A DNA stretch of 64,000 nt from Candidatus Anammoximicrobium sp. (GCA_012515235.1 JAAYYU010000311.1:1-64000), one strand, 5' to 3'; counted from the stretch's first letter, positions 55,305-64,000 are shown. Notes: a model not told the origin generated them from the sequence alone. Numbers and translations: made by a program.

Positions 55305-57041
55305 CTAAGAGCTGGCCAGCAGACGGAGCCCCAGCGCCAGTCCCAGCAAGCCCAACGCGGCGGTGTCCCGCCGCGTCCAGCGATCGCCCGCCCCCTGCAG
55401 CCGCAGGTAATTCAACATGGCCCCCGTCGGGCAGCCAAAGCGACAGTAGGCCATCGGCACAAGCAGGGAAAACGCAAGTCCGACCAGCGCGATCGCGATC
55501 GTCGCCCCCCCGGCGATCCGCCACACATACGCATCGAACGGCTCAATCGCCGCCAGATTGAACGGCCACTGGCCCAAGGCCACAATCATGACCCAGGCGA
55601 GCAATCCGACAGGCATCAACGCCAGCGTGCGCGACAGCCGCCGCGGCAGCCCTGCTGCCGGCCGCCACCGCCGCGGCACCGCGTTCATGACCAGCTGCTG
55701 GACGGCCCCGTGCGGACAAAGGTGGTGGCAATAGACTTGCCGATGCGTGAGCAACGGAACCAGGAACGCCGCCGCGACCAGCAGCACCAGTCCCGGCGCG
55801 AACCGCCAGGCTACGCCGTGCTGAGCCCAGCCGACCAGCAGCGACTGGGACACCATGTCGCCGTTGACGAATCCCAGAGAGACAATCACCAGCAACCCAA
55901 AGGCGACTCGCACCCGCCGGCGGCCACGCCAGCGGCTGAAGGCCAACAGCAGGCCGCCAAGCACCACCGCTGCGGTTCCCCAGTCTCGCGCCGCAATGGC
56001 CCAACGAGACCGCTTGGCTGCCGGCTTCGCGTCGCGCACGGCCCGGGCTGTCTGGACCAGCGTCTGGGCCATCGCCATGCTGGTCATCGTCGCTCCCGAC
56101 ACGCCCTCGATGCCCGCTGCGGCCAGGTCCAACTCCGCCAGCTCATCCAGACTCTTGCCGTTGAACCGGCTCAGAAAACGCTGGTCTTCGCAGACCCACT
56201 GCAGGTATTCGGCCGTCTCGTAGCTGTGCCGAACGGAGATCCCCAACAGCCGCTGCTCGGCATCCATGACGAACAACGTATCGGTCGGGCCTTGAAAGCC
56301 GATCACGTCGTCGGCCGTCGGCGACGTGCGGCCGGCGAACCCGATTAGCTGCCCGGCGGCATCCTCGACGCGGAACAGGCCGGGCCGTTGATCCCAGGCC
56401 GTCAGCCGCGCGGCCGGCGGCAGAAACGGCCGGACTTCCGGCACGCTGACGGGGTCCGGAAACCGATACGAGTGCGGCGCGCCGCCCAAGCGGCGAACGA
56501 TGCCCTCGGCAATCGCCAAACTGGTCAACGTCGCCCCCGACACACTGTCCACGTCGCGGCGGTTGGCGGCCTCTTGCCACGATCGTCCGCGGTACGAATC
56601 CAGGAACCCGCGGTCCGCCAGCACGGCCTGGAGGTGATCGGCCGTATCGCCGCAGCGCAGGATCTCCAGGCCCAGAATCCGATTCTGCGTATCAAAGGCG
56701 AGCAGCGTATTGGTCGGCCCGGAATAGCCGATGATCGGATCGCTGGCGGGGGACGTCTGCACGACGTACCCCAGCGGTCGCTCGAACTCAGCCAGCACGG
56801 TTTGACCGCCGTGTTTCGGATCCCACCGGCTGAGTTTCACCGCGTCGGGATAGAATCGCCGGATTTGATCGAGCGTCACCTCCGCCTGGCGGCTGCCCTG
56901 GAGCTGGGCTTCCTGCCAGACGTGCTGCTCCCGGACCAGCCAGATGACGGCCGCCAGCACGGACCAGCGGAACAGGTGCAGACTCCAGGCCCGCAGGCGG
57001 GCCTGGCGAGGTGAACTGGTTCTGGGTTCCGTTCCGGCCAT
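55305..57041 (-). CDS. NosR-like membrane protein with two FMN-binding domains and CxxxCP motifs
   Basis: 578 residues. An N-terminal helix (25-40) is followed by two similar periplasmic FMN-binding domains, with attachment motifs SGATLTS (168-174, probable flavin Thr171) and SGATMTS (315-321, Thr318). Then come about six membrane helices (350-560) and two CxxxCP motifs: CHHLCPHGAVQQL (C438/C442) and, nearer the end, CRFGCPTGAMLNYL. NosR/RnfG-type proteins pass electrons across the membrane to periplasmic partners. Having two FMN domains in series is unusual. The classical C-terminal 4Fe-4S ferredoxin motifs are reduced to these pairs. It is followed by moaA, 37 bp before in gene order. Confidence 0.8.
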   Translation of the reverse strand: MAGTEPRTSSPRQARLRAWSLHLFRWSVLAAVIWLVREQHVWQEAQLQGSRQAEVTLDQIRRFYPDAVKLSRWDPKHGGQTVLAEFERPLGYVVQTSPASDPIIGYSGPTNTLLAFDTQNRILGLEILRCGDTADHLQAVLADRGFLDSYRGRSWQEAANRRDVDSVSGATLTSLAIAEGIVRRLGGAPHSYRFPDPVSVPEVRPFLPPAARLTAWDQRPGLFRVEDAAGQLIGFAGRTSPTADDVIGFQGPTDTLFVMDAEQRLLGISVRHSYETAEYLQWVCEDQRFLSRFNGKSLDELAELDLAAAGIEGVSGATMTSMAMAQTLVQTARAVRDAKPAAKRSRWAIAARDWGTAAVVLGGLLLAFSRWRGRRRVRVAFGLLVIVSLGFVNGDMVSQSLLVGWAQHGVAWRFAPGLVLLVAAAFLVPLLTHRQVYCHHLCPHGAVQQLVMNAVPRRWRPAAGLPRRLSRTLALMPVGLLAWVMIVALGQWPFNLAAIEPFDAYVWRIAGGATIAIALVGLAFSLLVPMAYCRFGCPTGAMLNYLRLQGAGDRWTRRDTAALGLLGLALGLRLLASS

Positions 57042-57077
57042 GCGTCACCTGAAAAACGTCCGCTCCGGCATGACTGT

Positions 57078-58076
57078 CTATCCGCCGATTTGAAACATGG
57101 CCCGCTGCGGCCGCAAGAAACCGGGCTCGTCAATCCCGTGCCCCGGCTTCTTCGCGCCCACGCAGGCCCGGACGAGGGCGGCCACGTCGTCGTCGCTGCC
57201 GCCGCCCCGCAGGATGGCCCGCGCATCCCATTCGACCGTCGAAAACAGGCAATTGCGGACTTGCCCTTCGGCCGTGATCCGCAGCCGGTTGCAGTCGCTG
57301 CAGAAGGGCTGCGAAACGGGATTGATCAAGCCGATCCGGCCGCCGTTGCTCAGCCGATAGTCGACGGCTGGCTGGCTGGGATCAGGCCGTTCGGCAGGCG
57401 TCAGCCGTCCGAATTCGGCCTCCAAGTGGGCGCGGATCTCGTCGCCGGGCAACACCAGATCCTTCTGCCAGCCCCGTTCTCCATCCAACGGCATGAACTC
57501 GATGAACCGCAGTTCCAAATCGTGCTGGAGCGCAAAGGTCGCCAGCGGCACGATTTCCTCTTCGGTCAGGCCTCGAATCGCGACCGTATTCAAACGGATG
57601 CGGCAGAAGCCCTGACGCCGGGCGGCGGCGAGCCCGGCCAACACCTGGTCCAGACCGCGGCGGCGAGCAATCCGCTCGAACGTCTCCTCACGCATCGCGT
57701 CCAAGCTGATGTTCAGCCGCTGGAGGCCCGCCTGCTGGAGTGCCGCCGCTTGCTGCGTCAGGAGCATCCCGTTGGTGGTCATCGCCAGGTCTTCGATCCC
57801 CGGCACGGCGGCCAGTTTGGCAATCAACCTGGGCAGTTCGCTGCGCACCAGCGGTTCGCCGCCCGTGATCCGCAACTTGGTCACGCCCAGCCTCGCCGCC
57901 ACGCGCACAAACCGCTCGATTTCCTCGAACGTCAACAGCTCGCGGCGCGGCTTGAACCGGACGCCCTCGTAGGGCATGCAATAGAAACAGCGAATGTTGC
58001 AGCGGTCCGTGACGCAGATCCGCAGGTTCGTGTGGACGCGGCCAAAGGAATCGACGAGCCGTTCAGTGATGGTCAT
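57078..58076 (-). CDS. moaA: GTP 3',8-cyclase MoaA
   Basis: Radical SAM enzyme for the first step of molybdenum cofactor synthesis. 332 residues. The N-terminal cluster motif is CVTDRCNIRCFYCMPY with C26, C30 and C33; the second cluster is in FCSDCNRLRITAEGQ and NCLFS. The C-terminus ends in Gly-Gly (FQIGG), needed for catalysis in MoaA. Its ATG overlaps the moaE stop by an ATGA, which indicates translational coupling. Cytoplasmic. Confidence 0.95.
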   Translation of the reverse strand: MTITERLVDSFGRVHTNLRICVTDRCNIRCFYCMPYEGVRFKPRRELLTFEEIERFVRVAARLGVTKLRITGGEPLVRSELPRLIAKLAAVPGIEDLAMTTNGMLLTQQAAALQQAGLQRLNISLDAMREETFERIARRRGLDQVLAGLAAARRQGFCRIRLNTVAIRGLTEEEIVPLATFALQHDLELRFIEFMPLDGERGWQKDLVLPGDEIRAHLEAEFGRLTPAERPDPSQPAVDYRLSNGGRIGLINPVSQPFCSDCNRLRITAEGQVRNCLFSTVEWDARAILRGGGSDDDVAALVRACVGAKKPGHGIDEPGFLRPQRAMFQIGG

Positions 58077-58579
58077 GGATGCGCCGGCATTCCTTCGTCA
58101 TGAGGTCCCTCCGCGCGACGCCGCGCGGCCGCCGCCGCCACCAAGTGCGCCGACTTCTGTTTCGTCTCCAGCCCCGGATGCACCCAGCAGCTGCCGCCGT
58201 CGGCCTGATTCTCTTTTTTCCAAATGGGGACGACTTGTTTCAAGCGGTCGATCAGCCACTGGCCGGCGGCAAAGGCCGCTTCGCGGTGCGGGCTGCTGAC
58301 CGCGATGGCGACGCTCGCTTCGCCCACGGCCACCCGCCCCACCCGATGCACGACCGTACAGCCGACCAGCGGCCAGCGGCGGCAAGCCTCGACCTCCAGT
58401 TCCGCCATCTCCTTCTCCGCCATTTCGCCGTAGCACTCGTAATCCAGCGAGTCCGTGCGGCGGCCGCCCGTCAGTTCGCGCGTCGTGCCCAGGAACAACA
58501 CCGCGGCACCGGCCAGCGGCGAGTGGACGCTGTGCAGGACCTGGGCAACGTCGATCGGGTCCGGGGTGATGGTCACCAT
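58073..58579 (-). CDS. moaE: Molybdopterin synthase catalytic subunit MoaE
   Basis: 168 residues from the ATG at 58579. Transfers sulfur from MoaD to precursor Z. Family motifs: GAAVLFLGTTRELTGGR, LDYECYGEMAEKEM, VVHRVGRVAVGEASVAIAVS, and the active Lys region VPIWKKENQADGG. The C-terminal 30 residues are Ala/Arg-rich and extend beyond the usual end. No moaD is adjacent. The ribosome-binding site is weak (AGAGAAG). Confidence 0.93.
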   Translation of the reverse strand: MVTITPDPIDVAQVLHSVHSPLAGAAVLFLGTTRELTGGRRTDSLDYECYGEMAEKEMAELEVEACRRWPLVGCTVVHRVGRVAVGEASVAIAVSSPHREAAFAAGQWLIDRLKQVVPIWKKENQADGGSCWVHPGLETKQKSAHLVAAAAARRRAEGPHDEGMPAHP

Positions 58580-58608
58580 GTACGAACTTCTCTCTTGTTG
58601 AGTTCTTT

Positions 58609-60192
58609 CTACTTTCCCACGTCCGCCTGCGTCCAGCGTCCGTCGATCCAACGCCACATCGCGCCGTTCGGATTCCGGTCCTGCAAGCACGGCGGCAGCC
58701 GGTGCGGGCGGACATTGTCGTAGCAGTGCAACGCCGCAAACCGCCGCAGGGACGCCGGAATGCCCACGGCCGTAAAGCCGGGATGCCCGGTCGCCGGATA
58801 GGGTCCGCCGTGGTTCATGGCCGGACTGACCGCCACGCCCGTGGGCATCTTGTCGTTCAACAGCCGGCCCACCCGCTGCCGCAGACACGGTGCGATCCGC
58901 TCATAGTCGGCGTCGTCCGAACCCGCCGTGTCGCTGTACACGCAGCCGGTCAGGCTGCCGTCCAAACGATCGAGGGCCTGGGACAGCTGTTCCACGTCGT
59001 CGGCGATGACCAGCAGCGAGCAGTTGCCAAAGGCTTCGGTCTGCAGGGCTTCCGCCGCGCGGAGGAACTGTTCGCCCGAGACCGACAGCAGCGTGTTGGC
59101 GTGGCAGTAGCCTTGCCCGCCGCCCGGCCGGTCGCCGACTACGACCTGGGCGCCCGCCGCGCGGAGCGTGTGCAGACTGGACCGCAACGAAGTCTCGACG
59201 GATCGCGACAGCAGCGTGCCGACCGGCGCCGCCTGAAAACACTCGGCGACCCGGCGGACGAAGGCGTCGGCGGCGTCGCCCTTGACCAACAGCACCAGCC
59301 CCGGATTCGTGCAGAACTGGCCCGTGCCCGCCAGGCAGCTGGCCGTGAACTCCTCGGCCAGTTGCTCGCCGCGTTCCCGCAACGCGCCGGGCAGCACGAC
59401 GACCGGATTGACGCTGGACAACTCCAGGTAGATCGGCTTGCCGGCCAAGTCGGCGGCGGCTTTGAGCTTCAGCCCCGCCGCCCGGCTGCCCGTATAGCCG
59501 GCGGCGCCCGTGCGCGGGTCGGCCACCGCCCGTTCGCCGTCCGCATGGCGGATGCGGTAGATCAGCTGCACCGTTCCCGCGGGCAAGCCGGTCGCCTGGC
59601 GGGCGAGTTCAGCTTCTTCGGCAAAGATCCGCGTCGTGCCGGGATGCGAGGAATTGGCCTTGGCGATGACCGGATTGCCGGCCGCGATCGCTGCTGCAAA
59701 GTCGCCGCCGGAAAGGCTGCCGAACGCGAAAGGAAAATTGTTCGGCCCCAAGACCCACACCGGACCGAGCGGGGCCAGGCACGAGCGAAGATTGCCGCGG
59801 GTGTCGATCGTGGGCAGGGCCCAGGCGCCTTCGCGGGCCGCCGCCGCGGCTTGCCGCAGTTGATCCGTCGTCCGCGGCAGTTCCGCGTCGGCCAGGCGCG
59901 GCGAGCGAGGCAGGGCCGTCTCTGCATGGGCCATCTCCACCAGTTCATCCCGCCGCGTTTCAATCCGCGCGGCGTACGTCTCCAGGAACTCGGCCAACCG
60001 TCCGCCCGGCAACGAACGCAGCACGCCAAAGGCACGGACCGCGGCTGCCAAGGCTTCGTCGCAGTCCTGCCAGACGCTGATCGGGTACTCGTCCGGCAAC
60101 GGCTGGCACGTCGCCGGATTGTCGGCCCGGAACGTCCCGTCCCCCCAACTCGCCTGCCAGCAACCGTCGATCAGAATCGGGTGTACGCTCAT
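58609..60192 (-). CDS. NAD(P)-dependent aldehyde dehydrogenase, 2,5-dioxovalerate-dehydrogenase-like
   Basis: 527 residues, typical of the ketoglutarate-semialdehyde subgroup. Oxyanion Asn151 in LGPNNFPFAFG, general base Glu257 in YLELSSVNPVVVLPG, nucleophile Cys294 in GTGQFCTNPGLVLL. These enzymes oxidise 2-oxoglutarate semialdehyde from pentonate or hexarate breakdown to 2-oxoglutarate. The FAH-family gene 28 bp upstream, likely transcribed with it, fits such a route (hydration or cleavage of a 2-keto-3-deoxy acid). ATG start. Confidence 0.9.
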   Translation of the reverse strand: MSVHPILIDGCWQASWGDGTFRADNPATCQPLPDEYPISVWQDCDEALAAAVRAFGVLRSLPGGRLAEFLETYAARIETRRDELVEMAHAETALPRSPRLADAELPRTTDQLRQAAAAAREGAWALPTIDTRGNLRSCLAPLGPVWVLGPNNFPFAFGSLSGGDFAAAIAAGNPVIAKANSSHPGTTRIFAEEAELARQATGLPAGTVQLIYRIRHADGERAVADPRTGAAGYTGSRAAGLKLKAAADLAGKPIYLELSSVNPVVVLPGALRERGEQLAEEFTASCLAGTGQFCTNPGLVLLVKGDAADAFVRRVAECFQAAPVGTLLSRSVETSLRSSLHTLRAAGAQVVVGDRPGGGQGYCHANTLLSVSGEQFLRAAEALQTEAFGNCSLLVIADDVEQLSQALDRLDGSLTGCVYSDTAGSDDADYERIAPCLRQRVGRLLNDKMPTGVAVSPAMNHGGPYPATGHPGFTAVGIPASLRRFAALHCYDNVRPHRLPPCLQDRNPNGAMWRWIDGRWTQADVGK

Positions 60193-60220
60193 GAGTTGCC
60201 TCCAGAGGACGAAAACGTCC

Positions 60221-61078
60221 CTAACCTTGCACGATGGGATTCGTCAGCGTTCCGATGCCGTCGATAGAGATGGCCACCAGGTCCCCCGGCTGCAGCGTAA
60301 AATCGCGTTCCGGGACGACGCCGGTGCCCGTCAACAGGAACGCTCCGTGGGGAAACGAATTGTCGCGGCCCAGCCACGCGATCAGGTCCGCAAACGACCG
60401 AGCCATCTTGGCCACGCTCGTCGTGCCGGCAAAAACCACCTCGCCGGTGCGGCGAATGACCAGACGGATGTGAATCCCGTCGGCCGGCGGCATCGCGCCG
60501 GCCAGCGCGATGCACGGCCCCAGCCCGCAACAGGCGTTGTAGACTTTGGCCTGCGGCAGATACAGCGGATTTTCGCCTTCGATGTCCCGCGAACTCATGT
60601 CGTTGCCGACCGTGAAGCCGACCAGTTGCAGACGCGAATTCAGCACCAGCGTGATCTCCGGCTCCGGGACGTTCCACGTGGAATCCGCGCGGATCCGCAA
60701 CGGCTGGTCCGGGCCAGCTACCCGATGCGGAGTGGCTTTGAAGAACAACTCCGGACGGGCCGACGAGTAGACGCGGTCGTAGCACGAAGCCGCCGCCTCG
60801 GATTCCTCCATCCGCGCCGCCTGGCTGCGCTGGTACGTCACTCCCGCCGCCCAGACTTCCTGCCGGTCGATCGGGGCCAGCAGCGCCAGGTCTCCGGCCG
60901 GCGTTTCGTGGCGGGGGTCGAGCAGCGGGCGCACCGCTGACTCCGGATCGTCCGCCTCCAGAATGTCCGCCAGCGTCTGGAAGGGGCTGCCGGACAAATT
61001 CAACGGGACGACTCGGTCACCGTCCAACTGACCGACGCGATGCTCTCCGGAATGCGCCAGGTACTTGACCAGTTTCAT
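60221..61078 (-). CDS. Fumarylacetoacetate hydrolase (FAH)-family protein
   Basis: 285 residues; the ATG is preceded by ACGGAGG. The metal site is in NVPEPEITLVLN (E139 and E141) with a third acidic ligand after GNDMSSRD; KVYNACCGLGPCI and GDLVAISIDGIGTLTNPI complete the family pattern. FAH proteins hydrate, hydrolyse or decarboxylate acylpyruvates and 2-keto-3-deoxy sugar acids. Next to a 2,5-dioxovalerate-dehydrogenase-like gene, a role in 2-keto-3-deoxy-pentonate metabolism is the best guess. Confidence 0.87.
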   Translation of the reverse strand: MKLVKYLAHSGEHRVGQLDGDRVVPLNLSGSPFQTLADILEADDPESAVRPLLDPRHETPAGDLALLAPIDRQEVWAAGVTYQRSQAARMEESEAAASCYDRVYSSARPELFFKATPHRVAGPDQPLRIRADSTWNVPEPEITLVLNSRLQLVGFTVGNDMSSRDIEGENPLYLPQAKVYNACCGLGPCIALAGAMPPADGIHIRLVIRRTGEVVFAGTTSVAKMARSFADLIAWLGRDNSFPHGAFLLTGTGVVPERDFTLQPGDLVAISIDGIGTLTNPIVQG

Positions 61079-61231
61079 GGCTCTGCCTCCGTCTCCACTG
61101 GGCTGCGATCGTCCGCCGCAATCGGCTGAGGACGAAAACAATAAACGAAGCGAGTCTTGTCTTTCAAGGCCCGATTCCGGCCCCCGAACAATTTGTCGTC
61201 GTTCTGTCAGCCGCCCTTTCCCGCTGATCCG

Positions 61232-62629
61232 TTAGCGCCGGCGCAGATCCACCTTGTCCACCGCCGCGGGCGACTGGAACTCGGGCAAGTCGTCGAACTC
61301 CAGCTTGACCACCAGCACGGTGTTGGCCTGTTCGTTCACCGGCAACTTGCACAGCCGCAGGCAGGGCAGCCGCTCGGCGTGCTCGCTGGGCACGAGGTCC
61401 ACGGCGAAATCCACGTTCCGGCCGTCGTTCAACAGCGTCGCGCGCCGCGGAACCGCAGCCAGCGGCTTGAGTTTCACGGCGTCCCCCGCAGGGTCTTTGT
61501 GCAGGTGGACGTACAGCGTCTTGCCGCGCCGCGTCAGCAGCACGTTGCGGTTGGACGTCAGATGCGAAGCCGGGCGGACGTCTTCCAGCGACTCGCGGAC
61601 TGCCTGATACCACTTGCCGATCCGCCCCAGGATGCCGGCCGCTGGTGGCGAAATCGTGCCGTCGGGCATCGGTCCGACGTTCAGCAGGTAATTGGCGTCG
61701 CGGGCCAGGTAGCGATCGATGCTCCGCAGCAGGTGGCGGTCGGGGTAGTAGTCCTCGTCGCGGCGATAGCCCCAGCTTTCGATCCCTACGGACTGGCAGG
61801 CTTCGGTCGGGCGGTCGAAGGCGACGGACTCGTCCTTCTCAAAGTCGCGTTCCGGCGTGCCGAAATCGCCTTCGTCAAAGCCGCGGTTGTTGATCACGGC
61901 CTTGGGCTGCATTTGTCGGATCATGGCGTTGATCGACGGGTCGACGTGCTTGGGCACGTTCATGTCCCACCAGAAGCCGTGAATTTCGCCGTAGTCGGTA
62001 CACAGTTCGCGGACCTGGGCCTTGAGGAACTCCAGGTACTGGCCCCAATCCGGCCGGTCGTCAGGCTGCGGCGGCAGTTCGTGGTGACGCCCCAGGTTCG
62101 GATAGGTCGGCTGGTGCCAGTCGGCGATCGAGTAGTACAGGCACAGCGGAAACCGGCGCCGATGACAGGCGTCCGCCAGCATCCGGAGGACGTCCTTGCC
62201 ATAGGGCGTGTGCATCGTGTTGTAGGTCGTCTGGCGGGTGTTCCACAAACAGAACCCGTCGTGGTGCTTGGTGGTGAAGCAGACGTATTTCATCCCCGCG
62301 GCTTGAGCCAGGTCGAGCCAAGCGTCGGGATCGTACTTGACGGGATTCCATTGTCGCGTCAACTGGACGTATTCCTCGCGGGGCACGCGGCCGCGCCACT
62401 GGTGCTGTTCGTGCCAGCCGCCCAGGGCATACAGGCCCCAATGGACGAACAGGCCGAAACGTTTCTCGAAGAACCAATCCCGGCCGTCGCCAAAGCGGGT
62501 AATCGGCGGGCGGGCTTTCGCCGCCGAGGCCGCCGCGCCCACAGCGGCAAGGCCCAAGGGAGACGAACCGGGCAAAGCCGCAGCGGCGGTCAAGCCCGTC
62601 AGAGTCTGGACGAAATGGCGTCGGTGCAT
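61232..62629 (-). CDS. Alpha-L-fucosidase (GH29-like), Tat-exported
   Basis: 465 residues. The ATG at 62629 has AAAGGACT upstream and opens a Tat-like signal, MHRRHFVQTLTGLTAAAALP. GH29 features: FGLFVHWGLYALGGW (61-72), FTTKHHDGFCLW (119-130), YYSIADWH, and the nucleophile Asp222 in HGFWWDMNV, with W221 before it as in the family. The C-terminal beta domain (about 370-465) is present. It releases fucose from glycans outside the cytoplasm, in step with the other exported carbohydrate-active genes here. Confidence 0.88.
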   Translation of the reverse strand: MHRRHFVQTLTGLTAAAALPGSSPLGLAAVGAAASAAKARPPITRFGDGRDWFFEKRFGLFVHWGLYALGGWHEQHQWRGRVPREEYVQLTRQWNPVKYDPDAWLDLAQAAGMKYVCFTTKHHDGFCLWNTRQTTYNTMHTPYGKDVLRMLADACHRRRFPLCLYYSIADWHQPTYPNLGRHHELPPQPDDRPDWGQYLEFLKAQVRELCTDYGEIHGFWWDMNVPKHVDPSINAMIRQMQPKAVINNRGFDEGDFGTPERDFEKDESVAFDRPTEACQSVGIESWGYRRDEDYYPDRHLLRSIDRYLARDANYLLNVGPMPDGTISPPAAGILGRIGKWYQAVRESLEDVRPASHLTSNRNVLLTRRGKTLYVHLHKDPAGDAVKLKPLAAVPRRATLLNDGRNVDFAVDLVPSEHAERLPCLRLCKLPVNEQANTVLVVKLEFDDLPEFQSPAAVDKVDLRRR

Positions 62630-62883
62630 AGGGCCAGTCCTTTTTGGGTCAGGGGACGATCCGCGCCGCCTGGGAGGGCGGCGACGCGCATGTGCCGCGA
62701 AGTCCGATCCTGACAAAAACAAGCCTCGGCAGCAAGATGACAGACCGGGACAGCTTGTAGCCGCCTGGCGAACCCCTCCCCGGCGCCGACACGTGCAACG
62801 GAACGTTCCCCCGCACCCTTGGTCTCCCTTCGGGCACGCAAGACGCGCGGTGAGCCGTTCCGCTTGTGTGCGTCACGATGCGA

Positions 62884-64000
62884 TCACACGCTTTCGGCGG
62901 TGACCGAATACTGCCTCGGCAGCCAGCGCCGCAGGCCCGCCAGCAAACTCGTCACGCCGACGGCCAATCCCAGCACACTCGGCGAACACCAGAACCACCA
63001 AGCGCCGCCAAGGGCGATACCGAGAAGGGGCCCGGCGAGATGGCCCCAACGCTGCAGGACCGGATTGGGCAGTAAGAGCCACGCCATGACAGCCAAAGCC
63101 AGCAGGACGGCCGCCGCGGCCCCGGTCGGCTGTCGGCCAGCGGCGGGGACACGGCCGAAACCGACCTGAATCGCCCCAGCACCCGGTACGAGGGCGGCCT
63201 GTGTGCCGATCGCTTGGCGGCCGACGGCGGAACGTTGCCAGGACGGGGACTCCGACGCCGACGGTTGCGCAGCAGTCGGCGGCAGTCGTTGCAGACTCTG
63301 TAACTTCTCGTCCAACGCCGCTTGGTGAACCTTGACCTCCTCCAGTTGCTGCGCGTGTCGGCGGCGGGCTTCCGGGTCGGCCGCCGTCAGCGTGTCAATG
63401 GCTTGGCGGGCCGCCTTCAGGCGTCGGCGCCAAGCGGAATACCAGCGGGCGGCAAGGCCCGGGTCGCTGGCGGCCAGCGCCTCGGACGCATTTTCGATCA
63501 GGGCCGCGCGCGTAGAGAAACGGACGAATTCCAGAGCTAGAAGGTCGGTGCGATGCTGCGCGGGCAAGATCTCGATCCGTCCGCACTCGGTGGTCCGGAT
63601 CGTCCACATCGTCTGTTCGACGGGAATGCCGACCAGTTGAGGCGGGCGAAGCGTCCAAAACCCCGCTGCGCAGGTGCCATTGGGCTGCCGCCCCTGGTAG
63701 ACCACTTCGATTTGCTGAGCCAACTGCCGCGCGCCCAGCGTCACCCGCCACCGCTGCGGGCCGAGCGATTCGAGCATCGCGGGCAGGTCGGCGACCGCGA
63801 CGTTGACCAGCTGGAACCCCTCGGGAAGTTCCAACTCGCAGTCGGCAACGCCGGACGGCTGCAAGTCGAAGGTAGCCGTCGCCGCCAGCATGCCGTCCGA
63901 GGCGCAGAGCACGTCCAGATCCGCCAGGACGACTCGCGGCCGTCCGGAACTCGGCTGCACGTCTTCGATCGTGGCTTGATAACGCGGCTGCGTGGCGAAG
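62884..64000 (-). CDS. C-terminal part of a large membrane-anchored protein (5' end beyond window)
   Basis: The frame stays open to the window edge, so the start is not visible. What is seen (about 372 residues): a beta-rich region (ATFDLQPSGVADCELELPEG), an Ala/Arg/Gln-rich coiled coil (LEEVKVHQAALDEKLQSLQR), and two or three C-terminal hydrophobic helices (AAAVLLALAVMAWLLLPNPV, LLGIALGGAWWFWC). It looks like a tail-anchored scaffold protein. I do not recognise the family. Confidence 0.7.
   Translation of the reverse strand, partial: FATQPRYQATIEDVQPSSGRPRVVLADLDVLCASDGMLAATATFDLQPSGVADCELELPEGFQLVNVAVADLPAMLESLGPQRWRVTLGARQLAQQIEVVYQGRQPNGTCAAGFWTLRPPQLVGIPVEQTMWTIRTTECGRIEILPAQHRTDLLALEFVRFSTRAALIENASEALAASDPGLAARWYSAWRRRLKAARQAIDTLTAADPEARRRHAQQLEEVKVHQAALDEKLQSLQRLPPTAAQPSASESPSWQRSAVGRQAIGTQAALVPGAGAIQVGFGRVPAAGRQPTGAAAAVLLALAVMAWLLLPNPVLQRWGHLAGPLLGIALGGAWWFWCSPSVLGLAVGVTSLLAGLRRWLPRQYSVTAESV

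Overview
The window reads as chromosomal DNA from a planctomycete (phylum Planctomycetota, Pirellulales-like). GC is high and coding density moderate. Typical gene content includes a Planctomycete-type cytochrome c (PSCyt1) protein, several PQQ-like beta-propeller proteins (one with an SHD1 domain), Tat-exported Gfo/Idh/MocA oxidoreductases, a Tat-exported DegT-like aminotransferase, neutral-ceramidase-like and fucosidase-like hydrolases, and an ExbB/ExbD cluster. The phylum call is inferred from gene families; no 16S gene is present. No tRNA, rRNA, CRISPR array or intact prophage was seen.

Layout. 0-1 kb: an eroded DNA methyltransferase relic. 1-5.7 kb (+): a Tat-exported glycosidase-like protein and a large beta-propeller protein. 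5.7-12 kb (-): M14 peptidase, argS, rsfS, the RNase P RNA gene (rnpB), a perfect 32-bp palindrome, and an SHD1/propeller protein. 12.5-19 kb: a Tat protein of unknown function, a DegT-like protein, gdhA, and a TPR/propeller protein. 19.1-23.8 kb (+): the fatty-acid cluster rpmF-fabD-fabG-acpP-fabF, followed by a protein resembling ACP phosphodiesterase. 23.9-31 kb (+): sugar isomerase, beta-propeller protein, a small DUF5678/retropepsin pair, and two Gfo/Idh/MocA oxidoreductases. 31-34 kb (-): hisD and a YhaM-like HD protein. 34-36.2 kb: PSCyt1 protein and a transposase relic. 36.2-43 kb (-): four secreted hydrolase-type proteins (glycosidase-like, ceramidase-like, acetyl-xylan-esterase-like, YdjC deacetylase). 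43-50 kb (-): a tight operon of giant TPR protein, ExbB, ExbD, and a TonB-like protein carrying a terpenoid-cyclase-type toroid. 50-52 kb: small genes, a histidine kinase, and a MITE-like inverted repeat. 52-64 kb (-): FGGY kinase, URO-D-like protein, tandem-FMN NosR-like membrane protein, moaE-moaA, aldehyde dehydrogenase, FAH-family enzyme, alpha-L-fucosidase, and the C-terminal part of a large membrane protein cut by the window edge.

Functionally the window mixes housekeeping (translation, RNase P, fatty acids, histidine, molybdopterin) with a carbohydrate-scavenging repertoire: fucosidase, deacetylases, sugar isomerase, sugar kinase, and a 2-oxoglutarate-semialdehyde-type dehydrogenase beside a FAH-family enzyme. 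The most system-like unit is the TPR-ExbB-ExbD-toroid operon, which looks like an energised envelope machine. Intergenic DNA carries several palindromes and short tandem repeats, some touching ribosome-binding regions.
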